The position numbers were made by a program, and so were the translations under genes. Below the pieces are notes generated by a model that was given only the letters and a program-made list of their open reading frames with translations, was not told the DNA's origin and ran no database searches. Positions 44,483-52,823 of a stretch of 64,000 nt of DNA are shown here, in pieces. The stretch's first letter is position 1. Each line of letters opens with the position of its first letter. Source of the stretch: Parafannyhessea umbonata (GTDB taxonomy: Bacteria; Actinomycetota; Coriobacteriia; Coriobacteriales; Atopobiaceae); assembly GCF_900111255.1 (NCBI RefSeq), contig NZ_FOGP01000001.1:98894-162893 (forward strand), written 5' to 3'.

Positions 44483-44517
44483 AGCCCCTCGAGACGACGA
44501 GTCCCGAGGGGCTTTTT
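44483..44517 (+). terminator. Rho-independent terminator after aspS
   Basis: AGCCCCTCG (44483-44491) pairs with CGAGGGGCT (44505-44513), followed by TTTT. Confidence 0.88.
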
Positions 44518-44628
44518 CCTGCGCGCCCGCTCCTCCGCGATCGATGCCGCAGGGCGGACGGTCGATTGAGGTTCCGCCAGGTCGCGGATATCATGTGGGC
44601 AATGTGGCGACGGCGGGGGAGGAGCGCG

Positions 44629-45867
44629 ATGGGTTCCGACGGACTTGACGAGCAGAAGGGCGCCGGTCGAACGGTCCCGCGCGTTGTGCTGGTCCTGGGC
44701 ACCCTTGCCTGCCTTGCGGCTCTCGCTCTGGTCGCGTGGGGATTCGCGCTGGGCCTGCGGCCGAGCCGGGACGTGCAGGCGCCCTCTGGCGAGCAGGTCG
44801 CCACGGTCTGCGAGGCCTCGCTCGCTGACGAGCCCGGCGTCGACATCAGCCTGACCATGGTGGGGGACGTGCTGATGCATGAGGGCGTCTACACCACGGG
44901 CATCCAGAGCGACGGCAGCTACAACTACGATCATCTCTTCGCCAACGTCGCCCCTCAGCTGGTGGGGCAGGACATCAAGGTGCTCAACCAGGAGACCCCT
45001 CTGGGCGGAGACGTTGCTCCACTTTCTGGATACCCCTGCTTCAACGGTCCGCAGGAGGTGGGCGACGCCGAGGCGCGGGTGGGCTTCAACGTCATCCTCA
45101 AGGCGTCCAACCACGCCATGGACTCCGGCTATCCGGCCCTCTCTTCCGAGCTGCGCTTCTGGAGCCAGAGGCATCCCGACGTCGCGGTCATCGGGGCGGC
45201 TGACCCAGATTCGGGCCAGGCGCCAGATGGCGTGCGCATCTTTCGCAAGGACGGCTTCAGCGTGGCGCTGCTGAACTACACCTACTCGCTCAACGGCATT
45301 CCCGACCCAAAGGGATCGGTCTCGATGCTGGAGGAGGGGCACGTGCGCTCCACGATGGCCTACGCTCGCGAGCACGCCGACATGGTCGTCGTCTTTCCGC
45401 ACTGGGGCACCGAGTATCAGACGGAGCCCACCCAGGAGCAGCGCCGGTGGGAGAAGGTCTTTGCGGACTGCGGTGCGGACGTCATCATCGGCGCGCACCC
45501 TCACGTGCTTGAGCCCGTCGAGACGTTCCAGACCGCGCGCGGCATACGGGGGGTCTGCTTCTTCTCGCTCGGAAACTTCGTGAGCACGCAGGAGGACGGC
45601 AACCGCCAGGTGGGCGGACTTGCCAGGGTGGTGCTTCACAAGGACGCCGACGGGGCTTGCCGGGTTGCCTCCTATGAGCTTCGGCCACTGGTCACGCACC
45701 GGGGCCGTGGGACGAGCATGACGACGTACCTGCTGTCGGACTACACCGACGACCTTGCGGCGAGCGCGGGATCGATCTGCACGCCCGAATGGGTTCGGGA
45801 CTACGTAGCCTCCGTCTTAGGGAACGGTTACGACCGAGAGGCCTGCGCGCTTCGCGTCGAGCTGTAG
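44629..45867 (+). CDS. CapA family protein (poly-gamma-glutamate synthesis-like)
   Basis: CapA-like proteins have a calcineurin-type metallophosphatase fold and are linked to capsule or cell-surface polymer export, with function often unclear. The N terminus has a membrane anchor (VVLVLGTLACLAALALVAWGFALGL). The domain starts at DISLTMVGDVLMHEGVY. NQETPLGG, LKASNHAMDSG, VVFPHWGTEYQTEPT, IIGAHPHVLEPVE and FFSLGNFVSTQ supply the metal ligands. I start at ATG 44629 after GGGGAGGAGCGCG. It is the only gene here with a clear link to cell-surface polymers besides the flippase at 47.4 kb. Confidence 0.9.
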   Translation: MGSDGLDEQKGAGRTVPRVVLVLGTLACLAALALVAWGFALGLRPSRDVQAPSGEQVATVCEASLADEPGVDISLTMVGDVLMHEGVYTTGIQSDGSYNYDHLFANVAPQLVGQDIKVLNQETPLGGDVAPLSGYPCFNGPQEVGDAEARVGFNVILKASNHAMDSGYPALSSELRFWSQRHPDVAVIGAADPDSGQAPDGVRIFRKDGFSVALLNYTYSLNGIPDPKGSVSMLEEGHVRSTMAYAREHADMVVVFPHWGTEYQTEPTQEQRRWEKVFADCGADVIIGAHPHVLEPVETFQTARGIRGVCFFSLGNFVSTQEDGNRQVGGLARVVLHKDADGACRVASYELRPLVTHRGRGTSMTTYLLSDYTDDLAASAGSICTPEWVRDYVASVLGNGYDREACALRVEL

Positions 45868-45962
45868 GTGACATCGTCTTGCTCGGTCGCCTGAGCGTTC
45901 GAAAATGAGCTAGAAAACTGCAGTTCAGGGGTCCATGCTGGTTCAATTGGCGAAACTTGCTA

Positions 45963-46003
45963 ACAGATTGCACGTATCTGTCTAATAGATTGCACGTATC
46001 TGT
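45963..46003 (+). promoter_or_regulatory. Tandem dyad operators upstream of zinc-ribbon gene
   Basis: A 17-base sequence occurs twice (45965-45981 and 45987-46003), exactly 22 bases apart. Each copy is the inner part of a dyad: ACAGAT-7-ATCTGT and ATAGAT-7-ATCTGT. Two identical dyads about two helical turns apart are typical of a cooperative repressor or activator site. The regulator is unknown. Confidence 0.6.
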
Positions 46004-46108
46004 AACACTTCGCGATGTATCCTAAGAAAACCGGGACTTCGGTCCCACACCATCTTTCCTGTCGTTTTGCGGGGGAGATGCGACCGTAAAAAGACGATAG
46101 GAGGATGC

Positions 46109-47152
46109 ATGTATTGCAAGAAGTGCGGGGCGCAGATCGCGGACGATTCCCAGTTCTGCCCCAGCTGCGGCACCAAGGTTGACGCGGTTGCCGCCGCAGA
46201 CGCTCCCGCTGCACCCAGCCCCGTTACTGGTAGCGAGACTGCCCCGGAGACGTCGCAGGCGCCTGCCGACGAGGTGGCCCCCGTTGTGGTTCCCGCTCCC
46301 GTTTCGCCCGTAGAGTCCGACGCCGCCCAGCCTGCGACCGAGGTTGCGCAGCCCTTCTCGCCTGCGCCCGAGCAACCGACCGAGGTTCAGCCGACGACCG
46401 TCCAGCCGACGACCGTCCAGCCGACGACCGTCCAGCCGACGACCGTCCAGCCGACCCCGCAGCCCGCTCCCGGCGCGCCCGTCCCCCCTGTCCCCGGTGC
46501 TCCCGTGCCCCCGGCAGGTCAGGTGAACCCCGGCCAGGTGCCCGCTCCCGGCCAGATTCCCCTGAGCAGCGAGCCCAAGAAGGGCAACGGCAAGAAGATC
46601 GCCATCATCGTGGGAATCGTCGCCGTGCTGGCCATCCTGCTGTACATGGCGTTCGGCAGGCCCAAGGACACCTACTCGAGCAACGGCACGTCTGACCCCG
46701 GCCTCACCAAGATCGAGGACTCCATTGGCGACGACGACAGCAAGAGCGACTCGAAGTCGGACACCAAGACCGAGACCAAGACCGACACCAAGACCGACAC
46801 GAAGACGCCTGCGACCGCTGATCCCATCGTCTCCACCTGGAACATCACGGCCATCATGAACGACGGCGATGTCACCGAGACCCCCGATTCCATGATCGGC
46901 GACTCCTATCTGAAGTTCGACGCCGACAACACCGTTTACATGTACATCGGTGACGAGGGGCACCACGGCACCTGGTCCGTCGAGACCAACGACGAGAGTG
47001 GCACCACCTACACACTCGACTTCGGCGACGGCTACAAGAAGCTCTATGCCTTCTTCAACGAGGATGACACCACCGACGAGAACCTCTACGTCATGATCGA
47101 GGGCGACTCTGACTCTGGTCTGCGCTGCGTCAACGCAAACAGCGAGTCGTAA
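46109..47152 (+). CDS. Zinc-ribbon membrane protein with Pro-Thr-rich linker
   Basis: The N terminus is a zinc ribbon (YCKKCGAQIADDSQFCPSCG). A long Ala/Pro/Val linker follows, including PTTVQ repeated four times. Then come one membrane helix (KIAIIVGIVAVLAILLYMAF), an acidic Ser/Lys/Thr repeat segment (SKSDSKSDTKTETKTDTKT) and an extracytoplasmic domain of about 110 residues (ISTW-like start IVSTWNITAIMNDGDVTETP). The topology resembles other zinc-ribbon single-pass proteins with a lipocalin-like outer domain. Function is unknown. TAGGAGGATGC precedes the ATG. It is controlled by the tandem dyads upstream, judging from position. Confidence 0.8.
   Translation: MYCKKCGAQIADDSQFCPSCGTKVDAVAAADAPAAPSPVTGSETAPETSQAPADEVAPVVVPAPVSPVESDAAQPATEVAQPFSPAPEQPTEVQPTTVQPTTVQPTTVQPTTVQPTPQPAPGAPVPPVPGAPVPPAGQVNPGQVPAPGQIPLSSEPKKGNGKKIAIIVGIVAVLAILLYMAFGRPKDTYSSNGTSDPGLTKIEDSIGDDDSKSDSKSDTKTETKTDTKTDTKTPATADPIVSTWNITAIMNDGDVTETPDSMIGDSYLKFDADNTVYMYIGDEGHHGTWSVETNDESGTTYTLDFGDGYKKLYAFFNEDDTTDENLYVMIEGDSDSGLRCVNANSES
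46388..46455 (+). repeat. 15-base minisatellite in the coding sequence
   Basis: Four exact copies of CAGCCGACGACCGTC (46388-46447) plus a partial copy encode QPTTV repeats in the linker. Copy number may vary between strains without shifting the frame. Confidence 0.9.
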
Positions 47153-47188
47153 GCACGAGCTTACATAGCTCTCGCAAGGCAAGGCTGA

Positions 47189-47225
47189 GGCGGGGCGGGC
47201 CACATGGCTCGCCCCGCCTTCTTTT
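47189..47225 (+). terminator. Rho-independent terminator
   Basis: GGCGGGGCG (47189-47197) pairs with CGCCCCGCC (47210-47218), with further GCC/GGC pairing inside, followed by TTCTTTT. Confidence 0.85.
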
Positions 47226-47350
47226 GTGGCGGCCCGCCGTCCCCATGCTGTCCCCGGTGCTTTTCCCGAACTTGAGGAGCTAGGAGGACGACGCCTCCGT
47301 AGTCTTCCCAGACGCGCCTCAAGCGGTCGTGCACGTGTTTCTACCTGCGA

Positions 47351-48820
47351 TTAGAAGCTTGGTGGATTGAGGCGGATGCGCACGTACTGGACGATCAGCA
47401 GCGCCAGCAGGACGACCATGACCGTCACGTAGGCCCAGACGGCCCCATCGAATCCCATCGTGTTGATCAGCAGCAGCGAGGCGAGCGTCACGTAGCCAAA
47501 GCCGATGCCGTAGGCACCCGTGGCCTTCTGCTGCTGGCGCAGGACCGTGATGATCTGATAGAGGAAGTCGATGACCGCCGAGAGGCCTCCGGCGACGATC
47601 ATCAGGTATTGGGCGTTGCGATACGGCTCAAAGCTGGTGCCGTAGAGAAGACCCGTAAGCGGGATGCCGATGACAGCGGCCACGACGAGGGAGGCTGCCG
47701 TGTAGATTGCGGTGCCCAGCACCACGGCGATGACTATGAGGTCGAAGCGCTTGCGGTGGTTGGGGTCCGCCCAGATCTTCGCGAGGCGCACGAGCTGGGG
47801 CTTGTACGCGAGGCTCACGACGATCAGGATGCTCTGCGCGGGGAAGTAGATGGCGTTGAAGAAGAGCTGGCTGTCGTAGCCCAGGCTGCCCTCCATCACG
47901 AACTTGGGCATCGCCTCGATGAGCGCGAAGAGGAATTGGGCCAGAAACGCGGGGAAGCACTCCCTGAACACCTCGACGATCTCGGTGAGGTCCCAGCTGC
48001 GCGAACGGGGCGTCTCGAAAAGAGTAAGGGGAATGGTTACCAGCGCCAGCGAGGCCAGCGAGGCGACTGCCATCGCGACGCTTGCGGTGGGCACGCTGTG
48101 GGTGACCAGCAAGGCAAAGGAGAAGATCACGATGACCGCCGCCGAGCGGACGATCTGCGAGACGCCTGCGAGGTAGAGCTTGTCGAACTGCTGGAGCCTG
48201 CCCTCGTAGACGTCGGCGAGGGCGTCGACCATGCGGAATGCGAACGTGCCAGCGCAGATGACGAGCATTTCTCCGCCATAGCCGCGCAGCCTGCAGTACA
48301 GGTAGCCCACGCCGAGCATGAGCGCGCACGAGGCGAAGCGCTGGATGCAGTAGGACGAGAAGGAGTCCATCTCGTCGATGTCGGACACTTGGAACGTGCG
48401 GACGCCGTAGTTGCCGATGAACTGCAGGAGGTTCGCGATGACGAAGGCCATGGAGAACATGCCCGCGCGCTCGGCTCCGACAAGTTGGGTCGCGACGATC
48501 GTGAGGATGGGGAAGAGGGCGCCCCAGACGCCGGAGCCCAGCGAGTTGTACAGGTAGTCGCGCTTGGTGTTGTGGGCACTGTACTGCGCGGTCTGGTTTG
48601 CGAGTGACCCTGAGTAGACGGCGCCGATCAGTCGGTCCCACCAGTGGTTGACCAGGCGCGTAAGCGCTCCGGTCTGCCCGGGGGACTGCCGTCCTGCCTC
48701 CGTCTGCGCGCGCAGGCGAGCCTCGCGCAGGTTGTCGGCGGGACTCGGCGTGTGAAGGGGCGCGTGACGGCGCGCGTTGGCTCCGAGCGCGCCGTTCAGC
48801 TGGTCAAGAGGATTTCTCAT
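47351..48820 (-). CDS. Polysaccharide flippase-like membrane protein (MOP superfamily)
   Basis: This 489-residue protein has about 12 membrane helices after a soluble N-terminal region of about 70 residues. It resembles Wzx/PST flippases, which move lipid-linked sugars across the membrane for surface polysaccharide. Features are GSGVWGALFPILTIVATQLVGAERAGMFSMAFVIANLLQFIGNYGVRTFQVSDIDE and the C-terminal helix pair. I start at ATG 48820, behind GCAGGAGCAGT. No glycosyltransferase genes adjoin it, so it may be one of several dispersed surface-polymer genes (compare the CapA-like protein). Confidence 0.85.
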   Translation of the reverse strand: MRNPLDQLNGALGANARRHAPLHTPSPADNLREARLRAQTEAGRQSPGQTGALTRLVNHWWDRLIGAVYSGSLANQTAQYSAHNTKRDYLYNSLGSGVWGALFPILTIVATQLVGAERAGMFSMAFVIANLLQFIGNYGVRTFQVSDIDEMDSFSSYCIQRFASCALMLGVGYLYCRLRGYGGEMLVICAGTFAFRMVDALADVYEGRLQQFDKLYLAGVSQIVRSAAVIVIFSFALLVTHSVPTASVAMAVASLASLALVTIPLTLFETPRSRSWDLTEIVEVFRECFPAFLAQFLFALIEAMPKFVMEGSLGYDSQLFFNAIYFPAQSILIVVSLAYKPQLVRLAKIWADPNHRKRFDLIVIAVVLGTAIYTAASLVVAAVIGIPLTGLLYGTSFEPYRNAQYLMIVAGGLSAVIDFLYQIITVLRQQQKATGAYGIGFGYVTLASLLLINTMGFDGAVWAYVTVMVVLLALLIVQYVRIRLNPPSF

Positions 48821-48909
48821 ACTGCTCCTGCAGACTGTTTGACTGTGGTCGGGCTTCCGCCGAGCGGGATGCCGGCGGTCAGGCACTTCTCTGCATTTTA
48901 GTGTTCATG

Positions 48910-48940
48910 GCAGCGTCGCTCCGCGTGGTTGCGACGCTGC
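48910..48940. promoter_or_regulatory. Long perfect hairpin between flippase and ppc
   Basis: GCAGCGTCGC (48910-48919) and GCGACGCTGC (48931-48940) form a 10-bp perfect dyad with an 11-base spacer between two divergent genes. There is no T run, so an operator is more likely than a terminator. Confidence 0.45.
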
Positions 48941-49089
48941 GTAATAATGCCTTGCTTCTGTTTGCATCCGGTGAAATCTGGGTTTCATCCATGTGCCGAA
49001 GAGGTGGTGGCGTTTTTGCACAGGTATGGTAAAAGAGCTAATTCTCTGCGAAAACGATATGCCCTGGGGCATGGCGCGAAGGAGGCATT

Positions 49090-51870
49090 GTGTCTGAGGT
49101 CGAACGACTGACGGACGAGGTTAAGGGCAAGGCCGACGATAAGGCGGGGCTTGCGCGAGAAGAAATCGAGAACGCGATGAAGCGCTCCGCGGCGGAGACG
49201 ACACTCTCTGAGTTCGACATCCCCGACGGCCTGAAGGAGAACATGACGCTCTTCCTGCGTCTGACCCGCAAGGTCATCGGCGAATACGATGAGGAGCTCT
49301 GCGACACCTTCGATGCGCTCCTGGCTGATGCCATCATGGCCAACCTCGACGAGGATGACCAGACCGACGAGGAGGTCGCAGCCTTCTCGGAGGCCGTCAA
49401 GATCATTGACGACCTTCCCGTCGAGCGCGCAACACTGCTCATGAGGGGCTTTGCCACGTACTTCCACCTGGCCAACATCTGCGAGGAGAACTACCGCGTA
49501 ACCTCGCTGCGCCAGCGCGAGGAGGTCGTCCCCACCAATGCGGACTCCGACCCGATCAACGACATCACAGTCGCGTATCGCCAGCTCGTCGACGAGTGCG
49601 GCAGGGGCAAGGCGATCGCACTTCTCAACCGGCTCGAGTTCCACCCCGTCTTCACCGCGCACCCCACGGAGGCACGTCGCAAGGCCGTCGAGGGCAAGAT
49701 CCGCCGCATTTCGGCCCTGCTCGAGCAGCGACCGCTGCTGGCTGGCGTCTCTCTTGCCGAGAACGAGCGCCGCATGCTTCAGGAGATCGATGCGCTGTTC
49801 CGCACCTCGCCAATCGCCCATAAGAAGCCGACGCCCGTCGAGGAGGCCGACACCATCCTCGACATCTTCGACAACACCTTGTTCGAGATGGTTCCCGAGG
49901 TCTACCGTCGCTTTGACGACTGGGAGCTGGGCGAGAAGGCCGGCACCGTGCCGCCCGTCTGCCCCGCGTTCTTCCACCCCGGAAGCTGGATCGGCTCCGA
50001 CCGCGACGGCAACCCTAACGTAACCGCCAAGGTCTCGCGCAAGGTGGCTGAGAAGTTCCGCACGCACATGCTCGAGACCCTTGCCGAGGCCACGCACGCC
50101 GTCGGCCGCAACATCACGCTCGACACCGAGTCCACGCCTGCCTCTGACCAGCTCCTCAACCTCTGGAGCCACCAGGTCGAGATGAGCGAGGTTATCAGCG
50201 CTCACGCCATGGAGATCTCCGCGCAGGAGACCCACCGCGCCGTCATGCTCGTTATTTCCGAGCGTCTGAAGGCGACCGTCAACCGCACTGCGGACCTCAT
50301 GTACAACTCTGCCGAGGATTACATCGAGGACCTCAAGGTCGTCCAGCGTTCCCTTGCCGCCGCGGGCGCGGTTCGCACCGCCTACGGTCCGGTCCAACGC
50401 CTGATCTGGCAGGCCCAGACCTTCGGCTTCCACATGGTCGAGATGGAGTTCCGTCAGCACTCCGTCGTCCACTCCCGCGCACTCGCCGACATTCGCGAGC
50501 ACGGCCGCTGGGGCGAGAGGGGAGAGCTGCAGCCCATGACCCGCGAGGTGCTCGACACCTTCCGCGCCATCGGATCCATCCAGCGCAAGAACGGCGTAAA
50601 GGCCGCCCGTCGCTACATCATCTCGTTCACCAAGAGCGCCCAGAACGTCGCGGACGTCTACGAGCTCGCGCACCTAGCTTTCGCGCACGAGGCGGACGTC
50701 CCCGTACTCGACGTCATCCCCCTGTTCGAGCAGGTGGAGGACCTCGAGAACTCCGTGGACACGCTCAACGAGGTCATCAAGCTCCCCCAGGTCCAGCGTC
50801 GTCTTGCCGAGACCGGTCGTAGGCTCGAGGTCATGCTCGGCTACTCCGACTCCTCCAAGGACGCCGGCCCCACCTCGGCGACCCTCGTCCTGCACGCTGC
50901 CCAGGAGCGCATCGCAAAGTGGGCGGAGGAGAACAACATCGACCTCGTGCTGATGCATGGCCGCGGAGGCGCCGTCGGCCGTGGTGGCGGCCCCGCAAAC
51001 CGCGCCGTCCTCTCGCAGCCCAAGGGCTCCGTCAACTGCCGCTTCAAGCTGACCGAGCAGGGCGAGGTCATCTTCGCGCGTTACGGCGACCCCACGCTGG
51101 CGCGTCGTCACATCGAGTCCGTCGCCGGTGCGACCCTGCTGCAGTCCGCGCCGTCGATCGAGTACGTCAACACCGAGACCATCGACAAGTTCTCTGACAT
51201 CTCGACCGCGCTCGACAAGTACTCTCGCGAGCGTTACCTCGACCTGCTCAACACCGACGGCTTTGCAGAGTGGTTCAGCTTCGTCACGCCTCTGACCGAG
51301 ATCGGCCTCATGCCCATCGGCTCGCGTCCCGCCAAGCGTGGCCTGGGTGCCAAGTCGCTTGACGACCTGCGCACCATCCCCTGGATCTTCTCCTGGTCCC
51401 AGGCGCGCACCAACCTTGCCGCCTGGTACGGTCTGGGCACCGCCTGCGAGAAGTTCGGCGACCTCGATCGCCTCCAGGAGGCCTACAAGGAGTGGCCGCT
51501 CTTTACGACCTTCGTCGACAACATCGAGATGTCCATCTCCAAGACCGACGACCGCATCGCCGAGATGTTCCTCTCGCTGGGCGACCGCGAGGACCTCAAC
51601 AAGAAGGTTCTCGACGAGATGCGTCTGACGCGCAAGTGGGTGCTTGCCATCACGGGCAACAACTGGCCGCTCGAGCACCGTCGCGTGCTCGGTCCCGTCA
51701 TTCACATGCGTCTGCCGTTCGTGAACGTCCTGTCCATTGCACAGGCCCGTGCGCTGCAGGCCGTCCGCACTCGCGGTGACAAGCTCACTCCCGAGGAGCG
51801 CGAGCGCTTCATCTACCTCATCCTGTGCACCGTGTCCGGCGTTGCCGCCGGCCTCCAGAACACCGGGTGA
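49090..51870 (+). CDS. ppc: Phosphoenolpyruvate carboxylase
   Basis: Ppc carboxylates PEP to oxaloacetate, replenishing the C4 pool and feeding aspartate (used by nadB and aspS products). At 926 residues it is of bacterial type. The catalytic His motif VFTAHPTEARRK, the SDRDGNPNVT region, GYSDSSKDAGPTSA and the glycine loop MHGRGGAVGRGGGPANRA are all intact. It ends AAGLQNTG, the usual C terminus. The start is GTG 49090 after AAGGAGG. A terminator-like stem follows at 51910. Confidence 0.97.
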   Translation: MSEVERLTDEVKGKADDKAGLAREEIENAMKRSAAETTLSEFDIPDGLKENMTLFLRLTRKVIGEYDEELCDTFDALLADAIMANLDEDDQTDEEVAAFSEAVKIIDDLPVERATLLMRGFATYFHLANICEENYRVTSLRQREEVVPTNADSDPINDITVAYRQLVDECGRGKAIALLNRLEFHPVFTAHPTEARRKAVEGKIRRISALLEQRPLLAGVSLAENERRMLQEIDALFRTSPIAHKKPTPVEEADTILDIFDNTLFEMVPEVYRRFDDWELGEKAGTVPPVCPAFFHPGSWIGSDRDGNPNVTAKVSRKVAEKFRTHMLETLAEATHAVGRNITLDTESTPASDQLLNLWSHQVEMSEVISAHAMEISAQETHRAVMLVISERLKATVNRTADLMYNSAEDYIEDLKVVQRSLAAAGAVRTAYGPVQRLIWQAQTFGFHMVEMEFRQHSVVHSRALADIREHGRWGERGELQPMTREVLDTFRAIGSIQRKNGVKAARRYIISFTKSAQNVADVYELAHLAFAHEADVPVLDVIPLFEQVEDLENSVDTLNEVIKLPQVQRRLAETGRRLEVMLGYSDSSKDAGPTSATLVLHAAQERIAKWAEENNIDLVLMHGRGGAVGRGGGPANRAVLSQPKGSVNCRFKLTEQGEVIFARYGDPTLARRHIESVAGATLLQSAPSIEYVNTETIDKFSDISTALDKYSRERYLDLLNTDGFAEWFSFVTPLTEIGLMPIGSRPAKRGLGAKSLDDLRTIPWIFSWSQARTNLAAWYGLGTACEKFGDLDRLQEAYKEWPLFTTFVDNIEMSISKTDDRIAEMFLSLGDREDLNKKVLDEMRLTRKWVLAITGNNWPLEHRRVLGPVIHMRLPFVNVLSIAQARALQAVRTRGDKLTPEERERFIYLILCTVSGVAAGLQNTG

Positions 51871-51908
51871 TTTGCGCCCGGCGTCTTTCGGCTTCACGCA
51901 TTTGCTTA

Positions 51909-51945
51909 TGGCCCGCGTCGCCCTTTGGTGGCGCGGGCCGCTTTT
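51909..51945 (+). terminator. Terminator-like hairpin after ppc
   Basis: GGCCCGCG-T-CGCC pairs with GGCGCGGGCC around CTTTGGT, followed by GCTTTT. Confidence 0.7.
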
Positions 51946-52070
51946 GTGCCTGGGGCGCGAACGGCATCTCGCCTGCCTTTGGATCACTCGTTCGTGCGGA
52001 AAAATTAATTAGTGAAAAATGCAGCAATTGGCTTCATTAATAGTTAGCTTTGGTGTACAACTGTATCGAA

Positions 52071-52090
52071 GTTAGTTCACGTAAACTAAC
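52071..52090 (+). promoter_or_regulatory. Palindromic operator upstream of feo genes
   Basis: GTTAGTT-CACGTA-AACTAAC is a 20-base palindrome, perfect except for one base pair, in an AT-rich promoter region 44 bases before feoA. A half-site TAGTTAGC lies at 52041-52048. The TTAG...CTAA ends resemble metal-repressor boxes (DtxR/MntR type). Confidence 0.6.
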
Positions 52091-52133
52091 TTATGCTACT
52101 TTATCAGGCAAAAGCGTCGTTATCGGGAGGTTC

Positions 52134-52418
52134 ATGATGGAAAGCGTAATGGAGGGCAGCCGTGCTGCCGTCGCGGGTGCGCAGGCTCTCCGTTCCGGCG
52201 CGCAGCTTCCGCTCTCAATGGTGGGCGAGGGCGAAACCGTCCAGGTGGCCAAGGTGCGTGGGACGCAGGAGGTCCGCCAGCACATGGCAGAGCTTGGCTT
52301 CGTTCCCGGAGCCACGGTCAAGGTCATCTCGCGCGTCAGCGGAGACGTACTCGTCAGCGTCAAAGGTTCCACGCTAGGCCTCAACCGCTCCACGGCCATG
52401 AAGGTCGTTACCTGCTAG
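52134..52418 (+). CDS. feoA: FeoA family protein 1
   Basis: This is a small SH3-like cytoplasmic protein of the FeoA family that supports ferrous iron uptake by FeoB. After a variable N terminus of about 23 residues, the fold is clear: LPLSMVGEGETVQVAKVRGTQEVRQHMAELGFVPGATVKVISRVSGDVLVSVKGSTLGLNRSTAMKVVTC. The start ATG 52134 follows GGGAGGTTC; the frame extends upstream over the operator and is not coding there. It is the first gene of the feo operon. Confidence 0.92.
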   Translation: MMESVMEGSRAAVAGAQALRSGAQLPLSMVGEGETVQVAKVRGTQEVRQHMAELGFVPGATVKVISRVSGDVLVSVKGSTLGLNRSTAMKVVTC

Positions 52419-52483
52419 CTGCCTTGACGCAACACTTGGGTTTTGTAACTGCCGGACTTCGGCATGGTTTTGAAAGGGGATTT

Positions 52484-52720
52484 ATGTCAACGCTTAAGGA
52501 CGTCAAGGTGGGTGAGAAGTGCGTCGTGTCCAAGCTCACGGGGGAGGGTGCGATCAAGCGCCGCATCATGGACATGGGGCTCACCAAGAACACCGAGGTC
52601 CTGGTTCACAAGGTCGCGCCGCTGGGCGACCCCATCGAGGTCACGGTCCGCGGCTACGAGCTTTCGCTTCGCAAGGATGAGGCTCAGTGCATCGAGGTGA
52701 GGGACGTCGCCGTAGCCTAG
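52484..52720 (+). CDS. feoA: FeoA family protein 2
   Basis: This second FeoA-like protein (78 residues) begins TLKDVKVGEKCVVSKLTGEGAIKRRIMDMGLTKNTEVLVHKVAPLGDPIEV and ends RKDEAQCIEV. Compared with the first it is closer to the canonical FeoA length and keeps the loop GLTKNTEV that contacts FeoB in other systems. AAAGGGGA precedes the ATG. Two FeoA proteins before FeoB are frequent in anaerobes. Confidence 0.92.
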   Translation: MSTLKDVKVGEKCVVSKLTGEGAIKRRIMDMGLTKNTEVLVHKVAPLGDPIEVTVRGYELSLRKDEAQCIEVRDVAVA

Positions 52721-52751
52721 GCGACACGCCTCTCTTTTTTTGAAAAGAGAG
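52719..52751 (+). promoter_or_regulatory. Overlapping hairpins between feoA2 and feoB
   Basis: AGGCG/CGCCT (52719-52731) is followed by CTCT and a T run, like a weak terminator. TCTCTTTT (52731-52738) can also pair with AAAAGAGA (52743-52750). The pair looks like an attenuator setting FeoB level. Confidence 0.45.
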
Positions 52752-52823
52752 TTACCTATACCTAACAAATCGTGGTTTAGCTGCGATTCTGCAATGAAAC
52801 ACAACGTTTCAAGGAAGGTTTTG

